Shown here in pieces: positions 20,263-31,773 of a DNA stretch of 64,000 nucleotides (position 1 is its first letter; each line of letters starts with the position of its first letter). Where the stretch lies: assembly GCF_947504215.1 (NCBI RefSeq), contig NZ_CANNGO010000006.1:124001-188000 (forward strand). The letters are read 5' to 3'. The notes under the pieces are model-generated. The model saw only the letters and a program-made list of their open reading frames with translations. It did no database searches and was not told the origin of the DNA. Origin of the DNA: an uncultured Ruegeria sp. Its GTDB lineage: Bacteria; Pseudomonadota; Alphaproteobacteria; Rhodobacterales; Rhodobacteraceae. Both the position numbers and the translations under genes were made by a program.

Positions 20263-21004
20263 AAATTCGTTTCTGCCGTTCGTTCATGCGCGCGGTATCC
20301 AGGATCAAACATACATCGGTGGTGTTAAACGCATGATCGATGAACGCCCCCTCGCCTACAAAACCTCCGAGCCGCAGATAGGCCTTGATCAGCGCAGGCA
20401 CCTGAACCATCGCCGCGCGACGGTCCAAAGCCTCAGGTTTTACCAGGTTCATGGATTGAAACACTCCTGGCTGCGCCCTGACTCGAAGATCAACTGGAGC
20501 CAGGTGATTGTGGTGCAGCATAGACAGTGGCTGCGCCAGCGCGCCTACTTCTGTGCCATGAAAACTGGCCACACCAAAGAGGATCTCGATCTGACGCTCT
20601 GAGACATAACCAGCAAGACCATTCCACAGGTGATACATCGCCGTGCCGCCCCGGTAATCCGGATGCAGACAGGACCGGCCGAGCTCCAACAACTTGCGGC
20701 CGCTTTGTTTCAGAACGGTTAAATCGTACTCGGCCTCGGAGTAGAACTGCCCGAGTTCTGCGGCACGATCACCCGGTAACAGCCTGTAAACGCCCACGAC
20801 TTCGCTCGTCGCGTCATCATAGGCCAGCATATGGTCGAAATAGGGATCAAACTCGTCCTGCTCCAACCCGGCGTCATGATCGACCATCTCACCACCGCCG
20901 CCCAGTTCGCGCACGAACACGTCATAGCGCAATCGTTGCGCCGCGCGCAGCTCGTCCGCTGAGTCAGCAAGTCGTATAGTAAACGAAGGGCCTGCGTCGG
21001 GCAT
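20249..21004 (-). CDS. olsB: GNAT-family N-acyltransferase, ornithine lipid synthesis OlsB-like
   Basis: RYDVFVRELGGGGEMVDHDAGLEQDEFDPYFDHMLAYD; ELGRSCLHPDYRGGTAMYHLWNGLAGY; adjacent PlsC acyltransferase. Confidence 0.87.
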   Translation of the reverse strand: MPDAGPSFTIRLADSADELRAAQRLRYDVFVRELGGGGEMVDHDAGLEQDEFDPYFDHMLAYDDATSEVVGVYRLLPGDRAAELGQFYSEAEYDLTVLKQSGRKLLELGRSCLHPDYRGGTAMYHLWNGLAGYVSERQIEILFGVASFHGTEVGALAQPLSMLHHNHLAPVDLRVRAQPGVFQSMNLVKPEALDRRAAMVQVPALIKAYLRLGGFVGEGAFIDHAFNTTDVCLILDTARMNERQKRIYGGA

Positions 21005-21110
21005 GTCAGAAAGATTGATCCTATGTTTCTGAAGCGCAGATATCGCAGTTTTTCAGGCAAAGGCAACCAGACGGTGACAGGCTTTCCTGTTAACTATTCC
21101 TAAACCAGTT

Positions 21111-21293
21111 TCACGGATCAAAGACCGGCATCAGGGCGATGCGTGTTCCATCGATTACCACTTTCCCCTGCTCGCGAAAGTTCACGGTGATCTTGCCTGC
21201 GATGTTGGATTGAACCTGTCCGACGCCCCAATCCGGGAAATCCGGGTGGCGCACGAACATGCCCGGTGCGAGAATGGCATTCAAATCTGTCAT
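21111..21293 (-). CDS. DUF3553-type small protein
   Basis: 60-aa LAPGMFVRHPDFPDWGVGQVQSNIAGKITVNFREQGKVVID. Confidence 0.8.
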   Translation of the reverse strand: MTDLNAILAPGMFVRHPDFPDWGVGQVQSNIAGKITVNFREQGKVVIDGTRIALMPVFDP

Positions 21294-21335
21294 GCTTGGG
21301 CTCCGGTCCGGTGGCAGATACAGCAGGAGGTACGC

Positions 21336-21932
21336 ATGGGCGGCTCAGACGTCAACCTGGCCGAGTTGATCGGCTCTCGGATCTGTCATGATCTGATCAG
21401 CCCGATTGGGGCAATTACCAATGGGCTTGAGCTTTTGGATATGGTTGGCGCAGTGCAAGGCCCGGAAATGGAGCTGATCTCGGGCAGTGTCGGCAGTGCC
21501 GGGGCACGGATCCGCTTTTTCCGGGTTGCCTTTGGATCTGCCGGTGATCAGCCATTGGGTCGGACCGAGGTGGCGGATCTTCTGAAAGATGTTGAACGCG
21601 CCGGTCGGGTTCGAGTGCACTGGAATCTGACAGATGCGGTGCCGCGCAATCAGGTGAAACTGGCCTTTTTGGCGCTTATGTGCTGCGAAAGTGCCATGCC
21701 GATGGGGGGCGATGTCCGGATCAGTGCGCATGGCGACAAGTGGGAGGTGACAGGCACCGCCGACAAGCTGAATGTCGACGGTGACCTATGGAAACATGTC
21801 GTAACAGGGCGTTTTCCAAACAAGATCACACCTGCTCAGGTGCAATTTGCGTTGTTACCCGAAAGCGCCACAGCCATGGGTCGAAAAGTAGCAGTCGAGA
21901 CTGCATCGACCCGCGTTACCCTTAGATTTTAG
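21336..21932 (+). CDS. chpT: Histidine phosphotransferase ChpT
   Basis: [30 protein letters not shown] (ChpT H-box); degenerate ATPase-like C-terminal domain. Confidence 0.87.
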   Translation: MGGSDVNLAELIGSRICHDLISPIGAITNGLELLDMVGAVQGPEMELISGSVGSAGARIRFFRVAFGSAGDQPLGRTEVADLLKDVERAGRVRVHWNLTDAVPRNQVKLAFLALMCCESAMPMGGDVRISAHGDKWEVTGTADKLNVDGDLWKHVVTGRFPNKITPAQVQFALLPESATAMGRKVAVETASTRVTLRF

Positions 21933-23191
21933 GCGCGGGTCGTTCCGTTCCCGCGGACAAGGTACTTAAAGCTGGTCAACTGTGCTGCCCCCACCGGGCC
22001 GCGCGCGTGCATTTTACCGGTGGCGATCCCGATCTCGGCACCCATGCCGAACTCACCACCATCGGCAAACTGGGTCGAGGCGTTGTGCATCAGGATTGCA
22101 CTGTCCAGCCGCTCAAAGAAACGGGCGGCGGCACTGGCATCTTCTGTCATGATACAGTCTGTATGGTTCGAACCGAATTGGCGGATATGCGAAATAGCGC
22201 CATCAATGTCAGCGACCGGTTTGGCGGCGATGATGCTGTCCAGAAACTCTTTGCCCCAGTCATCGGCCGAGGCCGAAACAGTGCCCTTCACAGCCAAAGG
22301 GCCTTCGGCATGAACCTCAACACCCGCCGCCAATAGGGCGGCGATGATGTCTTGCCCCAGCGTCTCAGCGACATCCTGATGGATCAGTAGGCATTCAGCC
22401 GCCCCGCAAATTCCTGTGCGGCGGGTCTTGGCGTTCAGCACGACATCCAAGGTTTTCTGCGGATCAGCGTCTTTGTCGACATAAATGTGAACGATGCCTT
22501 CGAGATGGGCAAAAACCGGAACGCGAGCTTCGCGCTGGACCAGTCCGACCAAACCCTTGCCACCACGCGGGACGATGACATCGACATAATCGGTCAATGT
22601 CAGCAATTCCTGAACCGCAGCGCGGTCGCGGGTCGGGACCAGTTGAGTGGCATCTTCGGGCAGGTTCGCAGCTTTCAAACCCTGGACCAGACAGGCGTGG
22701 ATGGCGGTGGACGAATGAAATCCCTCGGACCCGCCCCGCAGGATCACGGCATTGCCGGATTTCAGGCACAAAGCACCTGCGTCTGCCGTTACATTGGGGC
22801 GGCTTTCATAGATGACACCGATCACACCCAGCGGAGTACGCACGCGCTGAATATTCAGACCCGAAGGCATATCCCATTCCGTCAGCACCTCACCCACCGG
22901 GTCGGCCTGATCTGCAACGGTACGCAACCCATCGACCATGCCCTGAATGCGCGTCTCATCCAGCATCAGACGGTCCATCATCGCGGGGCTGAGACCCTTG
23001 TTACGACCGAACTCCATATCCTTTTGGTTGGCCGCGATGATCTGAGCGCGATTGTTCCAAACCGCCTCGGCCGCTGCGATCAGGGCCGCATGTTTGCGTT
23101 CCGCGCTTGCAAAGGCCAATTCCGCTGATGCTGCTTTGGCACGCTTTCCAAGGTCGGTCATCAGGTCGGGGATGCTGTCGAAATCCTTCAT
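21929..23191 (-). CDS. proA: Glutamate-5-semialdehyde dehydrogenase
   Basis: [45 protein letters not shown]. Confidence 0.96.
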   Translation of the reverse strand: MKDFDSIPDLMTDLGKRAKAASAELAFASAERKHAALIAAAEAVWNNRAQIIAANQKDMEFGRNKGLSPAMMDRLMLDETRIQGMVDGLRTVADQADPVGEVLTEWDMPSGLNIQRVRTPLGVIGVIYESRPNVTADAGALCLKSGNAVILRGGSEGFHSSTAIHACLVQGLKAANLPEDATQLVPTRDRAAVQELLTLTDYVDVIVPRGGKGLVGLVQREARVPVFAHLEGIVHIYVDKDADPQKTLDVVLNAKTRRTGICGAAECLLIHQDVAETLGQDIIAALLAAGVEVHAEGPLAVKGTVSASADDWGKEFLDSIIAAKPVADIDGAISHIRQFGSNHTDCIMTEDASAAARFFERLDSAILMHNASTQFADGGEFGMGAEIGIATGKMHARGPVGAAQLTSFKYLVRGNGTTRA

Positions 23192-23234
23192 ATCACGTGC
23201 CTTTCTGGTCGGTAGCTTTCAGTAACAGTGCGCG

Positions 23235-25372
<2,138 letters not shown>

Positions 25373-25400
25373 CTACTGCAAAGGCCCCACCGGCCACAAG

Positions 25401-25937
25401 TCAGAGTTTCTTGCTGTATGTCCAGGTGGGCACATTTGCGTCGCGTGCCACCGAATAGCTCTCGGCGTCGCCCAAGTACTCAAACCCGCAGTGAATCAGC
25501 ACCCGGGCCGAGGCCGGATTGTCCTGAAATACGCTGGCGAACATGTTCGCGTTCTTCAGCGGGTTGGTATTGACCAAGGCCTCGACGGCCAGTGAGGCGA
25601 CGCCGGTATTCCAGTAGACAGGTGCAACCCAATACCCAACCTCAGTCTGGTTGCGATCCAGTCGAGTCAGGGAAATCAGACCGATAAGTTCTGGGCCGCC
25701 ATCCTTGGTGGCATCCATGGCCCAGACATCTTCGTCCCGCTCGTCTGCCATCGAACGCGTCACGAAGGCTTCGATCGAACCCGGTGGCAGCGGGTGGGGA
25801 ATACTGGTGGTCATACGCGCAACGCGTTCATCGCCTGCATAATGTTCGACGAGACCCATATCCGAACGACGCAAAGGGCGCAGATCGAACCGCTCGGTTT
25901 CGATGACCGGCTGATTTATTATTGTCTCAAGTTTCAT
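25401..25937 (-). CDS. GNAT family N-acetyltransferase
   Basis: ETERFDLRPLRRSDMGLVEHYAGDERVARM; GYWVAPVYWNTGVASLAVEALV. Confidence 0.87.
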   Translation of the reverse strand: MKLETIINQPVIETERFDLRPLRRSDMGLVEHYAGDERVARMTTSIPHPLPPGSIEAFVTRSMADERDEDVWAMDATKDGGPELIGLISLTRLDRNQTEVGYWVAPVYWNTGVASLAVEALVNTNPLKNANMFASVFQDNPASARVLIHCGFEYLGDAESYSVARDANVPTWTYSKKL

Positions 25938-26542
25938 GAGTGCGTTCCTCCTCCGAACAACACGAATAATACGGACGCAACAGTCAAACTGGCTAAAGTC
26001 CACATCAGATATTTTTCCGCGGGCCGTCCTTCAACCACATGGGCAATTCTATCGCCTGCAAAAGTCCAGATAGGGTGCACGACAATCTGGCAGAGCAATA
26101 GACACAGAGCGATTGTAAATGTTGCGTTAAGACTGGGGGTACCTGCGGCAACAAAACCGGTGAAGCCGGCAATAATCATCGCCCAGGCCTTGGGGTTAAG
26201 CGGATGCACGATCAGCCCGGCCCAGAAACCGGGCACATCCTGAACGGACACGTCACGCGAAAGTCGCAGATTGGCGATTTTCCACGCAAGCCAGCAAATA
26301 TATGCCGCCGAAGCATATTTCAGGGCAGCAAACGCCATCGGAGCCTGATCCGCGACCTGCATCAACCCAAACCCAACGGGCCAGATGATCAGTTGCTTTC
26401 CCAGGACAACACCGGCCACAAACGGCAGCGCCGCCCGAAAACCATAACGCGCACCTGTTCCCAGCAGGACCATATTGGCCGGTCCCGGTGTGCCGACCTG
26501 ACTGGCGGCAAAGATCAGGAAACTGGTGGTTGCGACTGTCAT
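25934..26542 (-). CDS. LysE family translocator
   Basis: FLIFAASQVGTPGPANMVLLGTGARYGFRAALPFVAGVVLGK. Confidence 0.88.
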   Translation of the reverse strand: MTVATTSFLIFAASQVGTPGPANMVLLGTGARYGFRAALPFVAGVVLGKQLIIWPVGFGLMQVADQAPMAFAALKYASAAYICWLAWKIANLRLSRDVSVQDVPGFWAGLIVHPLNPKAWAMIIAGFTGFVAAGTPSLNATFTIALCLLLCQIVVHPIWTFAGDRIAHVVEGRPAEKYLMWTLASLTVASVLFVLFGGGTHS

Positions 26543-26575
26543 CAGACCATTCGATCAAAATTGCGTTAAAACGAG

Positions 26576-26605
26576 AAAGGGGACCGGCACTTTGTGCCGG
26601 TCCCC
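26576..26605 (-). terminator. Rho-independent terminator downstream of rpmA
   Basis: Perfect 12-bp stem GGGGACCGGCAC-AAA-GTGCCGGTCCCC then TTTCTCG on minus strand. Confidence 0.85.
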
Positions 26606-26637
26606 CATGAATTTTTCTTAAACCTCTGGGTTTCGGC

Positions 26638-26907
26638 TTACTCTGCGGCCTCCGCCACTGGCAGGACCGAAATAAAGGTGCGGTTTTTGAGGCCTTTGTG
26701 AAACTTGACAGCGCCATCAGTGGTCGCAAAGATCGTGTGATCCTTGCCGATGCCTACGCCTTCGCCCGGCCAAAACTTGGTGCCGCGCTGACGCACGATG
26801 ATGTTGCCTGCGATGGCGGCCTGGCCACCATACAGTTTCACGCCAAGGCGACGACCAGCTGAGTCGCGACCGTTACGGGAGGAACCGCCAGCTTTTTTAT
26901 GTGCCAT
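26638..26907 (-). CDS. rpmA: 50S ribosomal protein L27
   Basis: [45 protein letters not shown]. Confidence 0.97.
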   Translation of the reverse strand: MAHKKAGGSSRNGRDSAGRRLGVKLYGGQAAIAGNIIVRQRGTKFWPGEGVGIGKDHTIFATTDGAVKFHKGLKNRTFISVLPVAEAAE

Positions 26908-26918
26908 TCTCTCTCTCC

Positions 26919-27563
26919 TTAGCCTTTAGCCAGTTCTTTGGCCTGTTCGATCCAGCCTTCACGCTCGATCCGGCCTTTGAACGACAGTTTCTCGTCCATA
27001 GCAGCTACGTCTTCATCCGTCCATGCCGCGATCTGGGCAAAGGTGGTGATGCCAGCCGCAAGAAGCTTCTTCTCAAGTGCAGGGCCAACGCCGGACAGTT
27101 TCTTCAGATCGTCTGCGCCAGCGTCAGCAGCGGGTGCTTCGGCTTTCTTGGCAGGCGCCTTTTTCGGAGCTGCTTTCTTGGGTGCTCCTGCTTCAACAGC
27201 TGCTGCGGAAACCGAACCGGTTGCAGCTTTGATGCCCGACTTGTCAGCGCCCGACGACAGGATATCGGTGATTTTGACCAGTGTCAGTTTCTGACGGTGG
27301 CCAACGGTGCGCTTCGAGCTGTGCTTACGACGGCGTTTGACGAACTTGATGACCTTGTCACCTTTGATCTGTTCGACAACTTCGGCTTGAACGCCGGCGC
27401 CTTCGATAAACGGCGCACCAACAACCGGTGCGTCACCGCCCAGCATCAGTACGTCGTTGAATTGAACTGTTTCACCTGCGTCGGCAGCCAATTTTTCAAC
27501 GCGGAGAATATCGCCCGCCTGAACCTTGTACTGCTTGCCGCCAGTCTTGAGGACCGCAAACAT
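26919..27563 (-). CDS. rplU: 50S ribosomal protein L21 with long C-terminal helix-hairpin-helix-like extension
   Basis: [35 protein letters not shown]...[19 protein letters not shown], then Ala/Lys linker and [32 protein letters not shown]. Confidence 0.95.
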   Translation of the reverse strand: MFAVLKTGGKQYKVQAGDILRVEKLAADAGETVQFNDVLMLGGDAPVVGAPFIEGAGVQAEVVEQIKGDKVIKFVKRRRKHSSKRTVGHRQKLTLVKITDILSSGADKSGIKAATGSVSAAAVEAGAPKKAAPKKAPAKKAEAPAADAGADDLKKLSGVGPALEKKLLAAGITTFAQIAAWTDEDVAAMDEKLSFKGRIEREGWIEQAKELAKG

Positions 27564-27783
27564 GCGTCTTTCCTTTTCATTCCCGCGTTCTGTGGTCCCC
27601 GTCTGGGTGTTTTGGCCCCAATGAACTTGAAGGCCACCTCGAACAGCGCGCCCTTTTCGGGCTGTGTGACTGACCTTTGGGGTATGCCCAATGGGTCAAA
27701 TAATAACGATACCCGGCGCGGAATACCGGCCGGGATGCGCGCTTATCCATAGATTACCTGTGAAAGTCAACACCCAACCAGTG

Positions 27784-28587
27784 TCAAAGATCCGATCCTC
27801 TGAGGACCTGTGCGGCGGCCTCGCCCAGACGGAAAGATATGCTGTCAAACATCTGGTCGAACCCGTCAAACAAAGCCTCATTCACGGCCTGACCCGTATC
27901 GGTACGAGAGAACGCGATATTTTCACGCATCTGCGTTTCGTCCATTGGTCGGTACGCAAGCAAAAGAAACGAGTACAGCCAGGTCGTGGCTTCTTCTGTC
28001 TTGCTGTCTGTCTCTGAAAGCAACTCCGCCAGCAATTCACCTTCATCCGATAGCTCGCCATAGGCAAGACCTCGGAAAAAGTTGAAATCCGCGCTCAACG
28101 ACCCTTCTACATTCTGTTCTACAAGGTTGTTGATCTGGATATACTCGTCGACCAGTTCATATCGCACCGAGTCCCGCGCGGTACTTTCATAGGCCTCGCG
28201 CGCCATTTCTTCGATGGCCTCGTCCGAAATTGCCCGTCTTGCGGAGTTTTCAAGGGAGATAATCGTTTGGCCCAAGTCGCTTTCGAAAAATACGATGGCC
28301 TGATCCAATTGACTGTCCGTTAGCCCGCGTTCGAAGGCCTCTGTCACGCGTTCTTGCATCCAGACCGGATCGTAGATGTCTTCAACCTGCGCTTCAAAGA
28401 AGGCACCGCCGGTGTTGTCCAACAGCGTTTCATCCAATTCAAGACGCTGGACCATGGCTTCATCGACCAGAATGTCCATGACTTGCGACAGATGCATGGC
28501 GTCGGCCAAACGGTCGACCTTTTCGTCGGCCACCAGTGGCGGGGCCCAAAAGACCAGAAAGGCAAAAAGACAGCTCAGACGCATCAT
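27784..28587 (-). CDS. DUF2059-type exported protein
   Basis: Signal peptide; ERGLTDSQLDQAIVFFESDLGQTIISLENSARRAI. Confidence 0.7.
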   Translation of the reverse strand: MMRLSCLFAFLVFWAPPLVADEKVDRLADAMHLSQVMDILVDEAMVQRLELDETLLDNTGGAFFEAQVEDIYDPVWMQERVTEAFERGLTDSQLDQAIVFFESDLGQTIISLENSARRAISDEAIEEMAREAYESTARDSVRYELVDEYIQINNLVEQNVEGSLSADFNFFRGLAYGELSDEGELLAELLSETDSKTEEATTWLYSFLLLAYRPMDETQMRENIAFSRTDTGQAVNEALFDGFDQMFDSISFRLGEAAAQVLRGSDL

Positions 28588-29432
28588 ATATCCTGCGCTG
28601 GATGCAGATCAGCCATTCTGGCAGCCAGAATTTCGAACTTCATCGCCATGATCTCGTATTGAATGGCATTCAACAGCTCGTAAACTTCCTGCATCAACGG
28701 CTGTTCCAGCGCCTCGACATAGGCATCTACATCCGAATCCGAGAACTCCTGATAAGTGTATGCCGCCCCCGCGAGTGCCGACAATTGCAAAGACTGGCGC
28801 ATAGCGGTTTCGTTGCGCTTCATCATCTGGCGCAGTTCGTCTGCGCCCAGTTGGAGGTCGATCACGCCGGATGCGCTTGCGGCCAGCAGGAACCGCAATT
28901 GAATCTCCTGTAGCGCCCGCAACGCCGTTCCGGTGGAATCGATCGCGCGGTTCATCCGCTTCAGGCTTTCCACGCGTTGCGACCCGTCTTGGATCAGGCC
29001 CGCAACAATCTCCTGCCCTTCCAATTGCTTGGCCTCGTCGTCATCTATCATATGCGACGCATTCTCGGCCTCTACCAACCGCTGACCCAGATCCGAGGCA
29101 TAAAATTCGACAGCATGTCCCAAAGCTTCGTCGCTGAGAGTTTGTTCCAGGATCGTCACGGCGGTTTCGTGCATGTCCTCTGTGTCAAACACCTCTTCCG
29201 TCAACCGTGTCCAATCCGACCCGAAGCCGTCGGGATCAATGCCCAGCATTTGCGGCGCAGATCCCGACGCCAACGCAATGCTTTCGAGCGCTACGTCAAA
29301 CCCGGTTGTTGTCAAAAACGCCTCAACACGGTCACGGTTGGCTGCCACAACCTGAAGCGGGATCAGGACCAAAGCCGCAAGCGGCACAAGAAACAGAATG
29401 GCGAAACGCCGTGCAAGATATGTCATGCCCAA
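28584..29432 (-). CDS. DUF2059-type exported protein (paralog of downstream gene)
   Basis: Signal/TM N-terminus; EQTLSDEALGHAVEFYASDLGQRLVEAENASHMI; 4-nt overlap with next gene. Confidence 0.7.
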   Translation of the reverse strand: MGMTYLARRFAILFLVPLAALVLIPLQVVAANRDRVEAFLTTTGFDVALESIALASGSAPQMLGIDPDGFGSDWTRLTEEVFDTEDMHETAVTILEQTLSDEALGHAVEFYASDLGQRLVEAENASHMIDDDEAKQLEGQEIVAGLIQDGSQRVESLKRMNRAIDSTGTALRALQEIQLRFLLAASASGVIDLQLGADELRQMMKRNETAMRQSLQLSALAGAAYTYQEFSDSDVDAYVEALEQPLMQEVYELLNAIQYEIMAMKFEILAARMADLHPAQDI

Positions 29433-29549
29433 TAGCCTAGGAGTTTTATGCCTGCAGGCAATGGAAAATCTGTGCTTTGGTGATTTGCGGAACTTTCTGC
29501 TTGCACCGCTGTACGTTCCTCACTAAATCCCCCCCTCACAGACCCCCGC

Positions 29550-29639
29550 GGAGAGGTGCCGGAGTGGTCGAACGGGGCGGTCTCGAAAACCGTTGTGGGT
29601 GCAAGCCTACCCAGGGTTCGAATCCCTGTCTCTCCGCCA
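29550..29639 (+). tRNA. tRNA-Ser(CGA)
   Basis: GGAGAGGTGCCGGAGTGGTCGAACGGGGCGGTCTCGAAAACCGT...GGTTCGAATCCCTGTCTCTCCGCCA; anticodon CGA in loop CTCGAAA; long variable arm; encoded CCA. Confidence 0.95.
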
Positions 29640-29901
29640 CTCACTACAGAGTCGCAAAACCGTTCCGACATCACAAATCGATAGCATCGCTGCCTGTTGG
29701 ACTGTTCGTGGTGTTTGCAAGGCGTTCAGCGCAAGAAAATGACCAGGTACATGCGTGTTGGCGTGTTATCGCCACGCCCTACCTCTCAGATCAGCGTAGC
29801 ATGGCTCATGCCCGTATTCTGCTGACATTTCTCGGGAATTCCCCTTTGCGACTCGCTAGCGTTGACCCATCCCGGCGACACATTTTCCAAAGGAGACACA
29901 C

Positions 29902-30459
29902 ATGTCGCGTACTCTTATTGTTGCAATCGTCATCGCCGCAATTGGCGCTGGCGGATACCTTTACCTCAACCAACCCGAGCCGACCCCGGCCGAGCAGCTT
30001 CAGGCAGCCGAGCAGGATGTGAACGATGCTGTGGACGAAACCGTTTCCGCTGCTCAGGATACAGCGACGGATGCGGCAGATACAGCCACTGACGCGGCCA
30101 CTTCCCTGACGGATCAAGCCGCAGATGCGGTGGACTCAGCGACTGAGCAAGTTGGCGATGCAGCGTCTTCACTGACCGAACAAGCCAACGAAGCTGCGTC
30201 TTCGGTTGCTGAACAGGCCGGCGATCAGGTTGCTGCAGTGGCAGGCCAAGGTCAGGACCTGTTCAACTCCTGGATTCAAGGGGGCATGCTGACGATACAG
30301 AATTTCGATTATGAAACGATGGTCGCATCAGTCGAAAACAGTACTTTGACTGAAGAAGTTAAGACTGGCGCAATCCGGATCCTTGATGACATCAAGGCCT
30401 CGCCGGAATTGGTTGTCGAAAAAATGCAGGATTTGCGCAACCTGCTGACCCAACAATAA
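29902..30459 (+). CDS. Hypothetical membrane-anchored protein with Ala/Asp/Thr-rich helical repeat
   Basis: N-terminal TM SRTLIVAIVIAAIGAGGYLYL, then ~90 residues of AADTATDAATSLTDQAADAV-type repeat; RBS AAAGGAGA. Confidence 0.75.
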   Translation: MSRTLIVAIVIAAIGAGGYLYLNQPEPTPAEQLQAAEQDVNDAVDETVSAAQDTATDAADTATDAATSLTDQAADAVDSATEQVGDAASSLTEQANEAASSVAEQAGDQVAAVAGQGQDLFNSWIQGGMLTIQNFDYETMVASVENSTLTEEVKTGAIRILDDIKASPELVVEKMQDLRNLLTQQ

Positions 30460-30464
30460 AAACC

Positions 30465-30493
30465 AAAGGGCCGATCCGACGGGTCGGCCCTTT
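30465..30493 (+). terminator. Rho-independent terminator
   Basis: AAAGGGCCGA-tccgacggg-TCGGCCCTTT just after stop codon. Confidence 0.75.
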
Positions 30494-30670
30494 GCCGCGC
30501 ATCTGATGAGCTGCCGCGACGTAAGATCCCGGTTTGGTTGACCCGACGCACCGCTTTTGTTTGGTTTGCGACAAACTCTAGCCTGTATCGCAGCCAGAGC
30601 TTCCCCGCCTGAACCCTGGTTATCGGCGACCCGGTCGCGTGCTATACATGCGCTTTTAAGGATGAAAAAC

Positions 30671-31699
30671 ATGTCTGCTCTTCCCTCCTCGATGTTCGCT
30701 ACAATTCTGAAACATGACGGATATTCTGGCGCAATGACCGGGCCGGTGATCGGAGATGCCGCGGATTGGTTGGCTGAGGCGGAGCTGCCAGTTCCCGAAC
30801 CGGGTCCGGGGCAGGTTCTGATCCGTTTGCGGACCGCATCCGTCAACCCTTCTGACATGCATTTCATCAAGGGTGAATATGGGCAGCCACGCGTTAAAGG
30901 TGCAGCTGCTGGTTTTGAAGGATGCGGGGATGTCGTAGCTACGGGCAAAGGCGCCGAGGCACTGCAAGACCAGCGTGTTGCCTTTGTTGCGGCTGGTTCG
31001 GGAGCATGGGCTGAGTACGTTGTGACTCAGATGCAGATGTGCATCCCACTGCGCCCCGATATCTCGGACGACGACGGAGCGGCGCAGATTGTGAACCCGC
31101 TAACCGCGATGGCGATGGTCGATATGGCAAAAGAGGCGGGCGAGGCGTTTGTCGTTTCTGCTGCAACCAGCCAGTTGGGCAAACTGATGTGCAGCCTGGG
31201 CCGGGATCTCGGGTTGAAACCGATCGCTTTGGTCCGCCGTGAAGAGACGGTCGAGTCGCTGAAAAACCTGGGCGCATCCGAAGTTTTGGTCACTACAGAC
31301 CCAGACGTGGTGCAGAAATTCTCGGACCTGAGCGCGACGCTAAAACCGCGCGTGTTCCTGGATGCGGTGATGGACCAGCTTTCTGAACAGCTGTTCTGCG
31401 CCATGCCCAATCAGGCGCGTTGGGTTTGCTATGGCAAGCTGGGCAGCGACTCGCCTACGCTCACACAGACCGGGCAGTTGATATTCATGGGCAAGCGGAT
31501 CGAAGGGTTCTGGCTGACCCAATGGATGATGTCCACGCCCCCCGCCGATCAGATGCGTGTGGTGGCCGAGGTTCAGGCGCGTTTTGCCGATGGTCGGTGG
31601 AAAACTGATGTGTCGGAACGGCTTACGTTGAAGAATCTGATCCCAAATCTCGCCGATGCGCTGAAAAAGAGTGACGGAAAGGTGATTATCACGCCATAG
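30671..31699 (+). CDS. MDR-superfamily (enoyl reductase/quinone oxidoreductase-like) oxidoreductase
   Basis: EPGPGQVLIRLRTASVNPSDMHFIKGEYGQPRVKGAAAGFEGCGDVVATG; start at 30671 preferred. Confidence 0.85.
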   Translation: MSALPSSMFATILKHDGYSGAMTGPVIGDAADWLAEAELPVPEPGPGQVLIRLRTASVNPSDMHFIKGEYGQPRVKGAAAGFEGCGDVVATGKGAEALQDQRVAFVAAGSGAWAEYVVTQMQMCIPLRPDISDDDGAAQIVNPLTAMAMVDMAKEAGEAFVVSAATSQLGKLMCSLGRDLGLKPIALVRREETVESLKNLGASEVLVTTDPDVVQKFSDLSATLKPRVFLDAVMDQLSEQLFCAMPNQARWVCYGKLGSDSPTLTQTGQLIFMGKRIEGFWLTQWMMSTPPADQMRVVAEVQARFADGRWKTDVSERLTLKNLIPNLADALKKSDGKVIITP

Positions 31700-31773
31700 T
31701 AGAGCAAGACCCGCGCATCTAAGCAAACCTGCGGGCTGTTCAAACGTCGGGCCACCGACATGGGGAGGAGAGT

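Noticed and set aside
20249-21004. LuxI-like autoinducer synthase partner for the LuxR gene
   Set aside because: The GNAT/acyltransferase protein fits OlsB (ornithine lipid N-acyltransferase) and sits with a PlsC acyltransferase (olsA), so it is not called as LuxI.
21005-21110. Pho box upstream of olsBA (CTGTCAC on minus strand near 21075)
   Set aside because: Only a single 7-bp half-site; no second repeat at 11-bp spacing. Pho control of ornithine lipids is plausible biologically but not supported by this sequence.
29550-29902. tRNA-Ser as an attachment site for an integrated element
   Set aside because: No integrase, no repeated tRNA 3' end seen nearby, and flanking genes look like ordinary chromosomal genes.
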